DNA from: Monodelphis domestica
Taxonomy: Eukaryota > Chordata > Mammalia > Didelphimorphia > Didelphidae
DNA length: 64,000 bases
NCBI RefSeq assembly: GCF_027887165.1
Contig: NC_077229.1
Coordinates: forward strand, 115,026,520 to 115,090,519
Direction: 5' to 3'
The position numbers and the translations under genes were made by a program. The notes beneath the pieces were generated by a model. The model had not been told where the DNA came from, did no database searches, and worked only from the letters and a program-made list of their open reading frames with translations. Below, piece after piece: positions 43,258 to 55,234 of this stretch. Positions within the stretch are counted from its first letter, which is position 1. Every line of letters starts with the position of its first letter.

Positions 43258-43365
43258 ATTCCCTCACAGGGCTATTGAGAGAACCACTTGAGATAACACA
43301 TATATGTAAAATGCTTTGCAAACCTTAAAGTTCTATAGTATATAAATGTGTTAGACATTATTATC
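43258..43365 (+). mobile_element. MIR 3' fragment
   Basis: A second MIR-type 3' end: 'ctattgagagaaccacttga', 'atgctttgcaaaccttaaag'. Confidence 0.6.
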
Positions 43366-44091
43366 TCTGAGGCCTTTCATTCTGAGGCCAGATTATGTTT
43401 TCCATGCCAACCAAATCAATAAAATACCTACATTTTTGTGTATTACTTTATTCTCTAAAGATTCAAGTGACATATCAGCAGCTTAGGGTTTGGAAAATAG
43501 AATGTGAGAGGAAGAGGAGGAGGAGGAACAGGGCACAGTGGAAAACAGTAAATTTCACAGTATATAATTTACATCATATGTAGAAATTAAGAACAAATTC
43601 CTAAATAAATTTTCAGAAATAAGGATTTTTGTTAGCAATAGTTTTATGAACTGTGATAATTTGCCTTCTGTTGTTATCAGTTTGAAGACTGGAGATTGGG
43701 AAAGATTATACTGTCAAGCAACTTTAAGGACAAAAGAGAAGAAATTAAAGTGATTTTAAACATTCAGATGATATTTTAACAGTATTTTTAATACATAGAT
43801 TCTACAGAATTCCTACTCTCTTGCTTCTTCATGGTGTGGAGGTGACTGTCTTAAAAATTCAATGGTCACTGGAGTTCAAGCTCTATCCTACCATATTGGA
43901 AAGTCTTTGAGAATGAGCATGACTTAGCAATGGTCTGCATGCCTATCATCCATGAGCTAAACTAGAAAAGTGTTCAGACTCATCACCAGAAAAATGACTA
44001 ACAAATGATAAATATATTGCCCATGTTATCTCATGAAACAATCTACTAAAGCATGGAGGTATTGCAATAGTCATAATAGATAGGATATAAC
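43366..44091. other. Unassigned sequence
   Basis: Nothing recognised. A short GAGGAGGA run lies near 43510-43530. Confidence 0.4.
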
Positions 44092-44352
44092 AATCATATA
44101 TAATATTTATACAGTGCTTTAAGGTTTGCAAAGCACTTTACATATATCATTTTATTTAATCCCCACAAAAACGCTGAGAGGAAGGTGCTATTATTATCAT
44201 TTCTATTTCCCATATAAGTAAACTGAGGCAAAGACAGTCTAAGGGACTTCTCTCTATTAACTCAACTACTTAATTGTCTGAAGCAAAATCTGAAATTTGA
44301 TTTTCCTGGCTCTAGATCCAGCATTCGATCCATTGTGCCACCTAATAGTTTC
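44092..44352 (-). mobile_element. MIR, near full length, minus strand
   Basis: 'tttaaggtttgcaaagcact', 'ttaatccccacaaaaacgct', 'taagtaaactgaggcaaaga' and 'gatccattgtgccacctaa'. Confidence 0.85.
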
Positions 44353-44397
44353 TAAGATCCGATAAGGGATCTTGAAACATCATCCAATATTTAAAAT

Positions 44398-44525
44398 GTA
44401 AGAGGCACCATAGCCTAGTAACTTGGGGGCTAGACTTAGAGTCAAAAAGACCTGGGTTTAAGCCATACCTCAGAAATATACAGGTTGGTGAATATAAGTA
44501 AATCCCTTAATTTCAAAGTGCCTCA
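44398..44525 (+). mobile_element. CORE-SINE, 5' part
   Basis: 'gaggcaccatagcctagtaa', 'agagtcaaaaagacctgggt' and 'ggttggtgaatataagtaaa' match the SINE head and core. Confidence 0.6.
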
Positions 44526-44769
44526 AAGAGCTCCCACCCCAGACCATTCACCTTGCTCCTAAAGTCTTGTCTTTAAAGGTATTATTGAATGTTTTGGGAT
44601 GGGACCAGACAATTGTCTGCAGATGCCATTCCCCTTTATCAGTCACAGCTACTGAAGATGCAGAAAAGAAAGTTCTCACCATCTAAGCCCTTGGCATTGT
44701 CAAAGAGTCCAGCAGCAGGAACAATGATGGTTTTATTTATGAGATGACATTGAAGAAGATGCTTCCCCA
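44526..44769. other. Unassigned sequence
   Basis: Moderately GC-rich, not recognised. Confidence 0.35.
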
Positions 44770-45115
44770 TCTTCTTTGCTCCTACATACTAATGACCACT
44801 GGGCCTTTCCTTCTGACTTGTAGCTGAAACTGTCTGTATGTTGTTTTCTCCCCCATTAATCTAAGACTTCCTTTGGAAGGCAGGAACTATCTTATTTTTC
44901 TATTTATATCCTCACTGCTTAGCATACAGTAAATATTTTAATAAATGATGATGATGATGATGTTTGTTAGAGTTATCTACCAAGAAAAGAAGCATTTATT
45001 AAGTATCTACCATGTGTAGGTCCTTGAAGGCAGGGCTTATTTACTTTTCACTTTTTTAAATCCCTGGCACTGAACAAAAAGTCTTATCAAGAGAAAGTGA
45101 TTAATAAATGCTCTT
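44770..45115 (+). mobile_element. L2/L3-type LINE 3' ends with (GAT)n
   Basis: 'ttctcccccattaatctaag', 'tatcctcactgcttagcata' and 'gtaaatattttaataaatga' run into a GAT repeat (44946-44963). A second terminus follows ('ggtccttgaaggcagggctt', 'gtgattaataaatgctc'). Confidence 0.7.
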
Positions 45116-45139
45116 CTTGTTTTGGGAAACTAACACATC

Positions 45140-45310
45140 ATCATAACCACCATCACCATCAATATAACTAGTGTTTAAATAGTGCTTTAAAGTTCATAAA
45201 ATGTTATTACCTTTGACCCTCATAAAACCCCTTTAAGATAGACACTACTATTTTCCACATTTTTAATGATAAGGAAATTCCCTATGTCTATAAAGTCACA
45301 GGACTAGATA
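45140..45310 (-). mobile_element. MIR-type SINE, minus strand
   Basis: 'aaatagtgctttaaagttca', 'tttgaccctcataaaacccc' and 'gataaggaaattccctatgt'. Confidence 0.6.
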
Positions 45311-45420
45311 AAAATGTTTTTTTTTATTTTTTATTATTTTTTTATTTATTTTTTATATATTTTATATATATATTTATATATATATATTTATATATATATA
45401 ATTATATAATATTTATTAAA
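45311..45420. repeat. T-rich / (TATA)n low complexity
   Basis: A T-rich run with ATTT spacing grading into 'tatatatatttata' units. Confidence 0.85.
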
Positions 45421-45490
45421 TAGGAACCATTGATAGTAATAATAGTTCAATTTAGATAATTATATAACAATATAATACTGAAATGAATTT

Positions 45491-45690
45491 TTTTTAAAAA
45501 CCCTTACCTTCTGTCTTAGAGTCAATTCTGTGTATTGGCTCCAAGGCAGAAAAATGGTAAGGGCAAGGCAATGGGGGTTAAATGACTTGCCCAGGGTCAC
45601 ACAGCTGGGAAGTTTCTGAGGTCAGATTTGAACATAGGACCTCCCATCTCTGGGCCTGACTCTCAATCCACTGAGCCACCCACTGCCCCC
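45491..45690 (-). mobile_element. CORE-SINE with hairpin 3' end, minus strand
   Basis: Starts with a T-rich run and 'cccttaccttctgtcttaga', shows the hairpin ('gtcaattctgtgtattggct', 'ccaaggcagaaaaatggtaa'), then 'gtcacacagctgggaagttt' and 'gagccacccactgccccc'. Flanks 'ctgaaatgaattt' (45478-45490) and 'ctgaaatggaattt' (45690-45703) are an imperfect duplication. Confidence 0.85.
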
Positions 45691-45703
45691 TGAAATGGAA
45701 TTT

Positions 45704-46418
45704 CATATAGATGTAGATAACTATATCTGTCAACCAATTCATTTATCTATCTATATTGAACTTTGCAAATTTCCAAGAATTGAATAATAATATTATTATT
45801 ATCATCATTAAAATTTCTTTTTTATCATGCAATTCTTACTGTATGCAAAACCTTTCAGGAAGTTACTTAAGAAACAGAAATCGTAAGCAAATATCTTTGA
45901 GCCTTGCTCTCTCCTTGCCAAGAGAACAAACTAATTCCATCAAGGATGAAACTATTGATGCTGGAACATCAGACTCAAAGCCTTGGCCTGAAATTGAAAG
46001 ATACACTTCAGTGATTTGTACCCAAATGTGACATAGGTTTATGATGAAAGCAGATTCCTGTCTGGAAAGTTACACATCACCACTGGCACATGCTGCATAC
46101 CCTGCAACTAACGATCAACTGTATCTACCCTTCTAAAAGGAGAAAAAAAATAAAAAGAAAAAAAACATAATTTTGCTTGGGTGTTTAAGAAAGGAGTGGG
46201 GTTGATAATAATTTATCCAGATGCAGCTAGCTTTTTTGCTCCCTGAAACAGCCATTGTAAAATTGGACCATGGAAAGTAGCATGAAAACTGCCTTAAAAT
46301 GGACTATTAAAGGTAAATTCATTTAGGGGGTTTTGGAAGTGGAAGATGGGACAGAGACTGAAGATGGGGATAGGTTTACTCAGAATGTGGCAATTGGCAG
46401 GAGAAAGCAATATTCTTT
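45704..46418. other. Unassigned sequence
   Basis: A 91-codon frame (45756-46031) has no recognisable domain. Nothing else seen. Confidence 0.35.
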
Positions 46419-46435
46419 AGTAGATTTATATTTTA

Positions 46436-46949
46436 TTTTAATAACTTTTTTTATTTTGTCCAAATCACATGTTAGTACAATTTTTAATATTCATTTTCTG
46501 ACATTTTGTAATCCATGTTCTTTCTCTCCCTCCCACTCAACCCCACAAGAAGGCAGATAATATATATAAATATATATTATTATAATACATATTTGCATGT
46601 TCATCATGGTGTGAAACAAGACACATATTGCTTACACTACAGAAAAATTCATGGAAGAAATAAAGTAAAGAATATTATATTTCAATCTGCATTCAGACTC
46701 CAAGTATTTGTTCTTTGGCAGTGTATATCCTTTTTTGTCTTGAATCCTTTGGAGTTGTCCTGGATCCTTGCCGTGTTGAAAGTAAAGATGATCATCAAAA
46801 ATTATCCTTGTAATTGTCCAAAATGTTCTCCTTGTTCTGCTCACTTCACTTTGCATCACTACATAGAAGTCTTTCCAGGTTTTTTGTGACCATCTTGCTT
46901 TCTAATGAAACAATAGTATTCCATTACAAGACTATATCATAATTTGTTC
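46436..46949 (-). mobile_element. L1 3' end, 5'-truncated, minus strand
   Basis: 'gctcacttcactttgcatca' and 'gaagtctttccaggtttttt' are the reverse complement of the L1 ORF2 end, followed towards lower coordinates by its 3' UTR. A 17-bp duplication with one mismatch flanks it: 'agtagatttatatttta' (46419-46435) and 'agtagatttctatttta' (46950-46966). Confidence 0.85.
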
Positions 46950-47005
46950 AGTAGATTTCTATTTTAACTATGCTCATTAGTAATAACAGGAAACACTAAT
47001 TAAAT

Positions 47006-47257
47006 GGGCAACTAGATAATGCAGTAGATAGAGTGCTAAGCCTGGAGTCAGACTTAACTTCTTGAGTTCAAATCTGGCCTCAGACACTTACTAGCTGTGT
47101 GACTCTGGACAAGTCACTTAACATTGTTTGCTGCAGAATCTTCATCTATAAAATGAGCTGGAGAAGGAAATGACAAACCATTATGGCATCTTTACCAAGA
47201 AAACCCTTTAAAGTGTCATGAAGAGTTTGACATGACTGAAAACAACTCAACAACACT
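47006..47257 (+). mobile_element. CORE-SINE with perfect target-site duplication
   Basis: Full SINE: 'ggcaactagataatgcagta', 'gagtgctaagcctggagtca', 'gacacttactagctgtgtga', 'tgagctggagaaggaaatga' and 'catgactgaaaacaactcaa'. 'actaattaaatg' is repeated exactly at 46995-47006 and 47258-47269. It inserted at the end of an L2/L3 relic. Confidence 0.9.
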
Positions 47258-47400
47258 ACTAATTAAATGCTTACTGTGTGCCAGACAATATGCTAAGCAT
47301 GGGATATACAAAGAAAGGCAAAAACATGTTCCCTTCTTTCAAGGTTCTTATACTAAAAAGTGTCCATGCTGTCAACATCCTTCAAATTTTTGTATTCTGG
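47258..47400 (-). mobile_element. L2/L3-type LINE 3' end, minus strand
   Basis: 'attaaatgcttactgtgtgc', 'cagacaatatgctaagcatg' and 'aagaaaggcaaaaacatgtt' are the reverse-complement terminus. Confidence 0.7.
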
Positions 47401-47486
47401 CAAAGTAGCTGTGATACTGGGTCTGATATATTTGCATATGTGCCTGTACATGCATTTATTTACTCATATAGCCATAGGGATAGAAG

Positions 47487-47560
47487 AGGGTCATGTGGTT
47501 CAGTGGAAAGAGTATTTGTCTTTGTAGTCAAAAAACATGAATTCAAATCTCTTTTTTTAT
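47487..47560 (+). mobile_element. CORE-SINE head, partial
   Basis: 'gtcatgtggttcagtggaaa' and 'catgaattcaaatct' match the tRNA-like head. The rest is absent. Confidence 0.5.
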
Positions 47561-47631
47561 GCATATGTAGCCTTGACATGGCCATGGACCAATACAAAGG
47601 GGCAACATGCATATAGCCCAAGGATCCTTTA

Positions 47632-48633
47632 TTTTTTAATTTTTTTGGAAAATTTTAATTAGTCAATTTAGAATATTTTTCCTTAGTTACAAGGCATATT
47701 CTTTCCCTCGCCTCCCCCACCCCTTCCTGTAGCCAATGCACAATTCTGCTGGGTTTTACATGTCTCCTTGATCAAAACCTATTTCCATATTATTGATTTT
47801 TGCACTAGGGAGATCATTTAAAATCTACATCGCCCATCATATCTCCATCAAGCCATGGGATCAAGCAGTTTTTTTTCTTCTGTGTTTCTACTCCCACAGT
47901 TCTTTCTCTGGATGTGGATAGCATTCTTTCTCATAAGTCCCTCAGAATTGTCCTAGGTCATTGCACTGCTGCTAGTAGAGAAGTCCATTACATTCGATTG
48001 TGCCACAGTGTATCAGTCTCTGTGTACAATGTTCTCCTGATTCTGTTCCTTTCACTCTGCATCACTTCCTGGAGGTTGTTCCAGTTCACGTGAAATTCCT
48101 CTAGTTCATCATTTTATTCCTTTGAGTGCAATAGTATTCCATCACCAACATATACCACAATTTGCTCAGCCATTCCCCAATTGAAGGGCATCCCCTCATG
48201 TTCCAATTTTTGGCCACCACAAAGAGCACAGCTATGAATATTCTTGTACATGTCTTTTTCCTTATTATCTCTTTGGGGTACAAACTCAGCAGTGCTTTGG
48301 CTGGATCAAAGGACAGACAGTCTTTTATCGCCCTTTGGGCATAGTTCCAAATTGCCCTCCAGAATGGCTGGATCAATTCACAACTCCACCAGCAATGCAT
48401 TAATGTCCCCACTTTGCCACACCCCCTCCAGCATTCATTACTTTCCTTTGCTGTCTTGTTAGCCAATCTGCTAGGTGTGAGGTGATAGCTCAGAGTTGTT
48501 TTGATTTCCATTTCTTTGATTATAAGAGATTTAGAACACTTTTTTAGGGTGATCATTTAGAATCTACATCACCAATCATATCCCCATCAAACCATGTGAT
48601 CAAGCAGTTGTTTTTCTTCTTTGTTTCTATACT
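47632..48633 (-). mobile_element. L1 insertion, 5'-truncated and rearranged, minus strand
   Basis: A 1.0-kb L1 insert flanked by the perfect 15-bp duplication 'cccaaggatccttta' (47617-47631 and 48634-48648). From low to high coordinate it has a T-rich tail, the 3' UTR, then the ORF2 C-terminus, open for 151 codons (48101-48556) with the motif C-X3-C-X7-H-X4-C (CWRGCGKVGTLMHCWWSC). At about 48546 ORF2 stops abruptly, and 48546-48633 repeats, in the same orientation, the 3' UTR segment at about 47811-47897. In L1 sense the order is therefore 3' UTR piece, ORF2 end, 3' UTR, poly-A. Confidence 0.9.
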
Positions 48634-48648
48634 CCCAAGGATCCTTTA

Positions 48649-49589
48649 GGACACTTCCTCCTTCTTTTTTTTTTCCTCTCTAGATTGGTTTGTTTAATCC
48701 AACCTGAAGTGAATCTTGCAAGTTTTTCCCAGAAGGAAATCAGCCAAGGAAATGTTAGATCAATGCAATCTACCTTCTTTTTCAAGATCTAAAACTAACT
48801 CTAGTATTGGGTTCATATATTTCTACCACTCATCACTGTATTATCTAAACCCCTATTATTGATGTACTTCCCATTTAATGAAAATCAAGTAAAAGGACAC
48901 CACTGAATTTAAAATATAATTTACTCAACAATAAGTCAAAAGTAAGAATAATCATAACATTTAATCAACAGAAGTAAAGGGTAAGAATAATCAAAATACA
49001 AGTTAATGTATAAACTTGGGTCACATTCTTTTGATCAGTGGTATCAAACTCAAATGGAAACAGATTTCTGTGTTGTGTATTGGCTTTAGAAAACCATAAA
49101 TTAACATTATCTGTGCTTTATTGCTTTTTATTTATTTTGTGGAACATTTTATTCCAAAATGGAGTTTTGTGGGCCATATGAAACCTTTGTTCTTGACAAT
49201 ATATGCTGTGCCTATGGGGTAAAGTAAATACAAACTTTCAGAAGCTCAGAATGAACACACGTGGATAGAGAAATTGAGCATAAGGGAACTTTTCTGGATG
49301 GCAGGCCTTGATGTCCTGAGTCTCCGCATCAATGTCACTTGCTAGACAAAATCACTTATCTGCTATCTATTCCTCCATCTGGTCTTCAGGTGCCATGTGC
49401 AGAACTATTTCTCTGTTACTTTCAGGCCCCTATAAAAATGATAATTTTTTTTAGTTTGCAGCCACCCCTCTGCAGGGAGATGAGATAGTGTTGCCCTACT
49501 TCAGTGGCAAGTTGTCCCCCTTTAGCAAAAATTTCCAAGCTCTACAGATATCTAAGGATCTAAGGAGTTTTATTCTCCATATCAAGGTT
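48649..49589. other. Unassigned sequence
   Basis: Possible hAT- or LTR-like pieces, but none that I can define. No exon recognised. Confidence 0.35.
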
Positions 49590-49770
49590 TTTTTTGAATT
49601 TTAACTTTTGCCCGATTATATATTGATTCAATTTTTAATAATCATTTGTTGAAATTTTGCAATCCATGTTTGTTTTCTCCCTCCCACTTCTCCCTCCTGC
49701 CCATGAAAGCAGGCAACATGTTATGGATAGTATATATACAATTATATAATACTTATTTCCACCTCTTAAG
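49590..49770 (-). mobile_element. L1 3' UTR fragment, minus strand
   Basis: 'gaaattttgcaatccatgtt', 'ctccctcccacttctccctc' and 'aagcaggcaacatgttatgg' match the 3' UTR of the L1 copy at 46436-46600. Confidence 0.7.
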
Positions 49771-51499
49771 CTTTTTAGAGCAATAGGGTCATATAGTCTC
49801 TCCCCATCAGCACTTTAAAATATCATGCAACTCTATTTTGTCCAATTAGCTCTTAGTAAAATCATGCCCCTTCTCACAGCACGGTGGAAGCAAAACCCAA
49901 CCCATTTCTCCCTCTCAAAAGACTGAGAGCTACAGAGGGCAGCTCATACATCCAAAGTATTTATCCCCTCTAAGTGTCTAGACAGCAGTATAAGCAATAA
50001 ATTCAGATGTCTATTCATATAACAACAAAGTTTATCTCTCTTCCAATGAGTTTCCAGTAGTTACAAAGACTAAAATTTGTCAACTGTCCCAGCTGCCAGC
50101 TTGCTGTATTTTGTCTTCTACAGCAACTTTTCTCATTGCTTCTTGTGCCTCATGTACCTTCTGTTCCTGACTCCCACTACATTCACCTTCCTTCTCTTCT
50201 TGTTGACCCCCTTGATGGCTTCTTATGGCTTTTATCTGGCTTCTAATAACTTTCATCAGTACTCTCTCATAAGGAATAATTAATCTCTAATTTATGATGT
50301 GTATGTCAACAGTTCACCTTTCTGTTAGATATAACCCTAACAGTTGTTTACATAATTTTTCCATAATTCTGAAAGTTATTTAATTGAATGATTCTCAGTC
50401 AGAACCTTTAAAACTCTGAAAATAGTCCCATGCAAATGAACTGAGGGACCACAGTGCTCTGTAGCCATCATATTTCAGTTGTTGCTCTGATTTCAGAGAT
50501 CAGAATAGTCATCTGAGGAGCAGTTTTCTTTTTGTTTTTCAGAGCTATCTTTGTCTCTCCTTACCATTTTATCTGAGAATCTTTATTTCTTCTCCAATTG
50601 ATTTTATTAGTTTTTGTACACAAATGTTCTTTTTAAAAAATATATACTTTCAGCAGCCAAAATGTTTTTATGTAGAGAAGGGAAAACTTTACACTTCTTA
50701 AGAATATCACTTTGGACAAGTCAGTTCCCTCAGCCCCAATACCCATTGATATGAAACTTTCTCTTTAAAGGTCATTGTGCCAGATCTGTATGAGGGACAG
50801 GGTAGAGTTAGTGAGAGCAAGAGAGAAGTGACATCTTATACCGTTAGTCTTTTTGGTCTATTGAGTCTCTTCAATCTATTGAATCTCTTCAGCCTTTTCT
50901 GACTTAGAGCAAGAAGATGGATGATACTTCAGTTTTGGTTGTTGAAGAGAAACAATAAATACTGGGAAGAAGCAAGCATAAGAGGAGCTGGCAGATAACT
51001 AATGGCCCCAAACCCAAACTGATAACTTAGAGATTTAGAGAGAATTTTCCCTTTAGATGAGATTTGGGACTGTCTCCCAATAAAATAGCTCCTCCTCCAG
51101 TATTATTTGGTATCTATATATACTTTTTTCTGATTTCTGTTTGGTTAGCAATTTGAATAATTAGTATCTTTGCTAAGTGTATGTTCATTGTGGCTCTGGT
51201 ATTTGGTATAAAGGAAATCAAGTCTTACACATAGAGTTTGGGAGTCCTATTTTCACCATTAAAGAATAGTAACTAAGAATTTAGTTTGATACTGAAAACT
51301 ATATCCCACAGACTAATTATATTTAAGGGAGCAGATAGATATAATTCTAACCCAATATTCCTGTCTAGAGAACAGAGTGGCTTCCAGCCCCAACTTCCTA
51401 CTTCCGCAACTGGAAGGAATTAAAATCTCTCTTGGGAAAGAGTAGGGAAGAGACTAGAGCTGTGACTCTATTTTAGTCACATGTTAAGACAGCTTTATT
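49771..51499. other. Unassigned sequence
   Basis: A short tandem duplication ('tctattgagtctcttcaa / tctattgaatctcttcag') lies at about 50868-50903. No repeat family, exon or RNA recognised. A 68-codon hydrophobic frame (50077-50283) has no identified homology. Confidence 0.35.
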
Positions 51500-51600
51500 A
51501 TATATAAAATATGTAATAATAATAATAGCTGACATTGACATGGCCCTTTAGATTTTGTAAATAACTTGGCATATCTCCTATCATTTCTCTCTACATACAC
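51500..51600 (-). mobile_element. MIR 3' fragment, minus strand
   Basis: 'ataataatagctgacattga' and 'ttggcatatctcctatcatt' match the MIR end in reverse complement. Confidence 0.5.
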
Positions 51601-52579
51601 AGAGATAAAGATAATTTACATATGAATATGCAAATACACACACACACACATATATATAAACGCATGTGTAAAAAATCTTCACAAAAAATCTTCACCAGGA
51701 CTGTGGTTGCTTAGGTATGGATACTTCTACTTCTACAGTGCATATCTTTATTCCTCCATATATGACTGTAAGTAATTTATGAATTTCTATGGCTAAATGT
51801 TACTATCAGTTGGTGGGAAGTCTTCTGCTGACCAGTCCCTTCACACCAGGCTAGGTTGATCTTCAGACAATAGACACAGGATCTATTCTTAGATCTGTTT
51901 CCAGCTCAGCATGAGCTTCCAGAATTTGTGCTATGCTCACATGGGCTTTGAGAAGCCAGCATCAAGAAGACGTCTGAGTAGAACATTATATATTAATCAG
52001 TTACAATAGGGGATAAAGAACTGGTCTTTTGATTTCAGGGATGTAGACAGCTCCTGTTAGTCAGCAAGAGTTTATTAAGCATTTGTGCCACAAACTTTGC
52101 GCCTCAGTCATTGGACTTCAAAGCCACAGGAGGGTACATCAATAGATGATATTGCACAAAGACAATTGTCATTCTCAGCTTCTGAGAGACTACTACTAAT
52201 GTGCTATATAAAATGTCTTCATTCTAATGGAAAGACAACACATAAAAGGAAGCTGAGTAGTTAAAGGAAGGGAGAGGCAGGACAGGACAGGATGATGGTG
52301 CAAAAATACCTTAGAGGGAACACAGTGTGTAAAGGAATAAGCCAAGGCTGACTTGGGTGTGCTCTTTAAATGGAAGTGTTAAGAAGAGCCATTCAATTAG
52401 AGGGAAAGACAGTAGATAGGCTAATCCCAATGTTCCAGGGCTAGATAAAGCTTCTAGATTGAAGAGGTTTATGGTGCATAGTAGAGAATTTGTCAAAACT
52501 TCTTGGAAAGGAACTTTTGATGAAGGAAACTCCTCTTACCAAAGGAGGTCAGCGCCTTTTCTGTAACATGATCTGTGAG
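51601..52579. other. Unassigned sequence
   Basis: A short (CA)n/(TA)n run lies at 51636-51658. Nothing else recognised. Confidence 0.35.
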
Positions 52580-52712
52580 TTTCCTGGAGTATTGAGAGGT
52601 TATTACTTGTTCAGGATCCCAAAGCCTATCATATGGGAGAGATAAGGCTTGAATCCACGTCTTCCAAGTTTTGAATCCAGTCTTCTGTCTACTGTGCTCT
52701 ACTGATTCTCTG
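52580..52712 (-). mobile_element. MIR-type SINE, partial, minus strand
   Basis: 'attacttgttcaggatccca', 'gataaggcttgaatccacgt' and 'cttctgtctactgtgctcta'. Confidence 0.6.
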
Positions 52713-53164
52713 TCACTCAGTAAATATTTATGAAGTACCTACTTAATGTAAGTGCTAGCACAGTGAGAGCCATAATGTTGTAGATAATATAATATAAATA
52801 GTATACTGTAAAATGGTCTATTTGCCTCTTTCTCCCCCTTCTTCCCTTCCCTTCCAAACTCTACAGATTATAAAATGCTATATGAAATGGAATCCAAATC
52901 CACTCTTTTTCCAGACCTTTGGGATTATATAACCTCAGAATCATCCATGAATTTTACCTTACACATCCTGTCAATTGTCAAGTCCTACTTCTATCACTAC
53001 CATATCTCCCATTTCAGGTATATTTGAATACCTCAATCCTCAATTCTCACTAATGTTCATGTGGCATCAGAGTGCCTGACGGGTGGAGAGAAGTGTATGA
53101 TAGACCATAATATGAGCCAGAGACATAAGGGTTTGGGAGGGGGAAGGCCTATAGCAATATATTC

Positions 53165-53400
53165 CTTTGCTGATAATATTAGCTTTATTCACTTTACAGT
53201 TATCTCTGAATTCCCACAAAACCCCTGTGAGAGTTTATTAAGACAGTGGACAATTATCCTATTTTTAAATATAACAAAATATACCTTCAAGGAGGTTAAG
53301 TGCCTTCCCTTTGTTATAAAAGCTATCAAGGGTCAGAGCCAGTATTCAAACACAATTTTACTGATTCTGATTCCAGTTTTCCTTTCACTATATAACAATC
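53165..53400 (-). mobile_element. MIR-type SINE, minus strand
   Basis: 'cccacaaaacccctgtgaga', 'aaggaggttaagtgccttcc' and 'gtcagagccagtattcaaac' follow the MIR reverse complement. Confidence 0.65.
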
Positions 53401-53429
53401 TGTGTCTTTCTGCCTGTTGGTTCATCTGT

Positions 53430-53614
53430 TGGTCTGAGTCTCTCTCTCTGTCTCTCTGTCTCTCCTTCTCTCTTCCCTTCCTCCCCCTCTCTGTCTCTCC
53501 CTCTCTATCTGTGTCTCTGTGTCTCTGTCTCTACCTCTGTGTCTCTGCCTCTTTCTGTTTCTCTGTCTCCATCTCTGTGTCTCCGTCTCTCTCTCTGTCT
53601 CCCTTTCTCTGTCT

Positions 53615-53668
<54 letters not shown>
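53430..53668. repeat. Degenerate then pure (TC)n tract
   Basis: About 190 bp of TCTG/TCTC variants grade into a pure TC run at 53622-53668. The 219-codon plus-strand frame through it (53061-53720) is a low-complexity artefact. Confidence 0.95.
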
Positions 53669-53669
<1 letters not shown>

Positions 53670-54179
53670 ATATTTCTTACTGAGTTTGCATATAGTGAAT
53701 GCTGGTTACTATGGAGATAGACTGAATTTGGGAAGGAATTTACTAAACTGATTTCTGTCTGTCCATTGGTTAATGAATGAGCTTTTGTTCTCAGGGGATG
53801 GAGGTGTCAAAGTCACTGTAAAAGGTTTGCATGTGAATACTTAAGACTCAGCTACTATGTCTGGCTGGGGGCTTTGAGACAGTAAAGATGTCTTGACTTT
53901 CACTTAGTAGGTCCCTCATAAATGTTTGCTCAATATATAAATGCTGATCCCCAGGGGTCTAGTGTTGCTTGCAAGGGTGATTAGTTTCTGTGCTTATTCA
54001 ACTGAGATTTTCTCTTTTTTTTCCCCAAGTTCAGCTAGATCTATTTATAGTCTGAGTCTTTGTTACTGATATTTCTCAGACCTCCTCTGGAGATTTTTAT
54101 TGTTTTAAAATTTTCTTCTTAAAATATGGTGCCTGGAATTGATGCCTACAGAGTCAAGACTTATTGATTTCATCTTTGC
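53669..54179. other. Unassigned sequence
   Basis: Nothing recognised. Confidence 0.4.
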
Positions 54180-54895
54180 AATACCTTTTCAATATGCCCC
54201 CTTCCCTCCTCTGACACTGCCACGAGGCATGAGCAGGCTCTCATCGCCTCCCTCTTAGGCTCTTGCAAAAACCCTCTGGTGGGTCTGGCTGCCTCAAACC
54301 TCTCTCCATTCCATTCTATCCTCCATTAAGTCAATAAAGTAATTTCCCTAAACTACAGGTCCTATTATGTCATCCCTGCCCCCCCTCACAAATTAACTCC
54401 AATGGCTCCCTATTGCCTCCAGAATGAAATACAAAATTCTCTGTTTAGTATTCAAAGTCCTTTATAACTTAGTCTTTCTTAACCCTTCAAGTCTTATATC
54501 TTCCTCTGCAGGTACCCTTTGATCTAATAACTTTGGTCTCCTTGCTATTTAATGAGCAAGATACTCCATCTCTAGCCTTGAAGCATTTTCTCTGGCTATC
54601 TCCCATGTCCAGAATGCTTTCCCTCCTCATCTTTGATTGCTGACTTCCCTAGCTTCCTCTAATTCTCTGCTAAAGTCTCATTTTTTTATTGAAAGCCTTT
54701 CCCAGGCCCTCTGCATCCTAATAGCTTTCTCCCATTAATGATTCCCATTTATCCCATATATAGTGGCTTATACATATCTGTTTTTTGGCACTCCTTGTTA
54801 GATTGTAAGCACATTAAGGGCTTTTTACCTCTTTTTTGTATTCCTAGCATACCTAGGAAATGGTAGATTCTTAATAAATGTTTATTGATTGATCA
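54180..54895 (+). mobile_element. L2/L3-type (CR1-clade) LINE, long 3' region
   Basis: The longest copy of this family on the plus strand: 'ctccattccattctatcctc', 'ccaatggctccctattgcct', 'gtattcaaagtcctttataa', 'tctctggctatctcccatgt', 'gaaagcctttcccaggccct', 'agattgtaagcacattaagg' and 'ttaataaatgtttattgatt'. It served as the key for recognising the minus-strand copies. No intact frame. Confidence 0.8.
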
Positions 54896-55234
54896 ATTCA
54901 TCTTATAACTATAAAGAATCTTATACATCTTCTAGACTAATGGTTGCTAAATTGAATCCCATGTCCCAAGCCTAGACCTATTTTGACTTATTTAAAAATT
55001 TAAAAAAAAACCCTATTTTTAATGCCACAATCCTTTCAGATGGTATTTTTCCAGTCCCTGATCTGGTCTAAAACCTTTCATTTATCAAGGGAGGACCCTA
55101 AGGTCCAAAGAGGAATGATTTGCTGCAAATTTTCACACATCCAGAAGTGGGAGAAGTAGGTGTAAAACTCATTTCTCCATGGATCACTCTTCCCTCTGCA
55201 ACAATGGTGAGGGAGCTGTATAAACAATGGAGAA

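Noticed and set aside
44940..44965. GAT repeat as a regulatory element
   Set aside because: A six-unit microsatellite at an L2/L3 3' end; ordinary tail expansion.
53061..53720. 219-codon plus-strand frame
   Set aside because: It crosses a MIR relic and the degenerate (TC)n tract. No domain.
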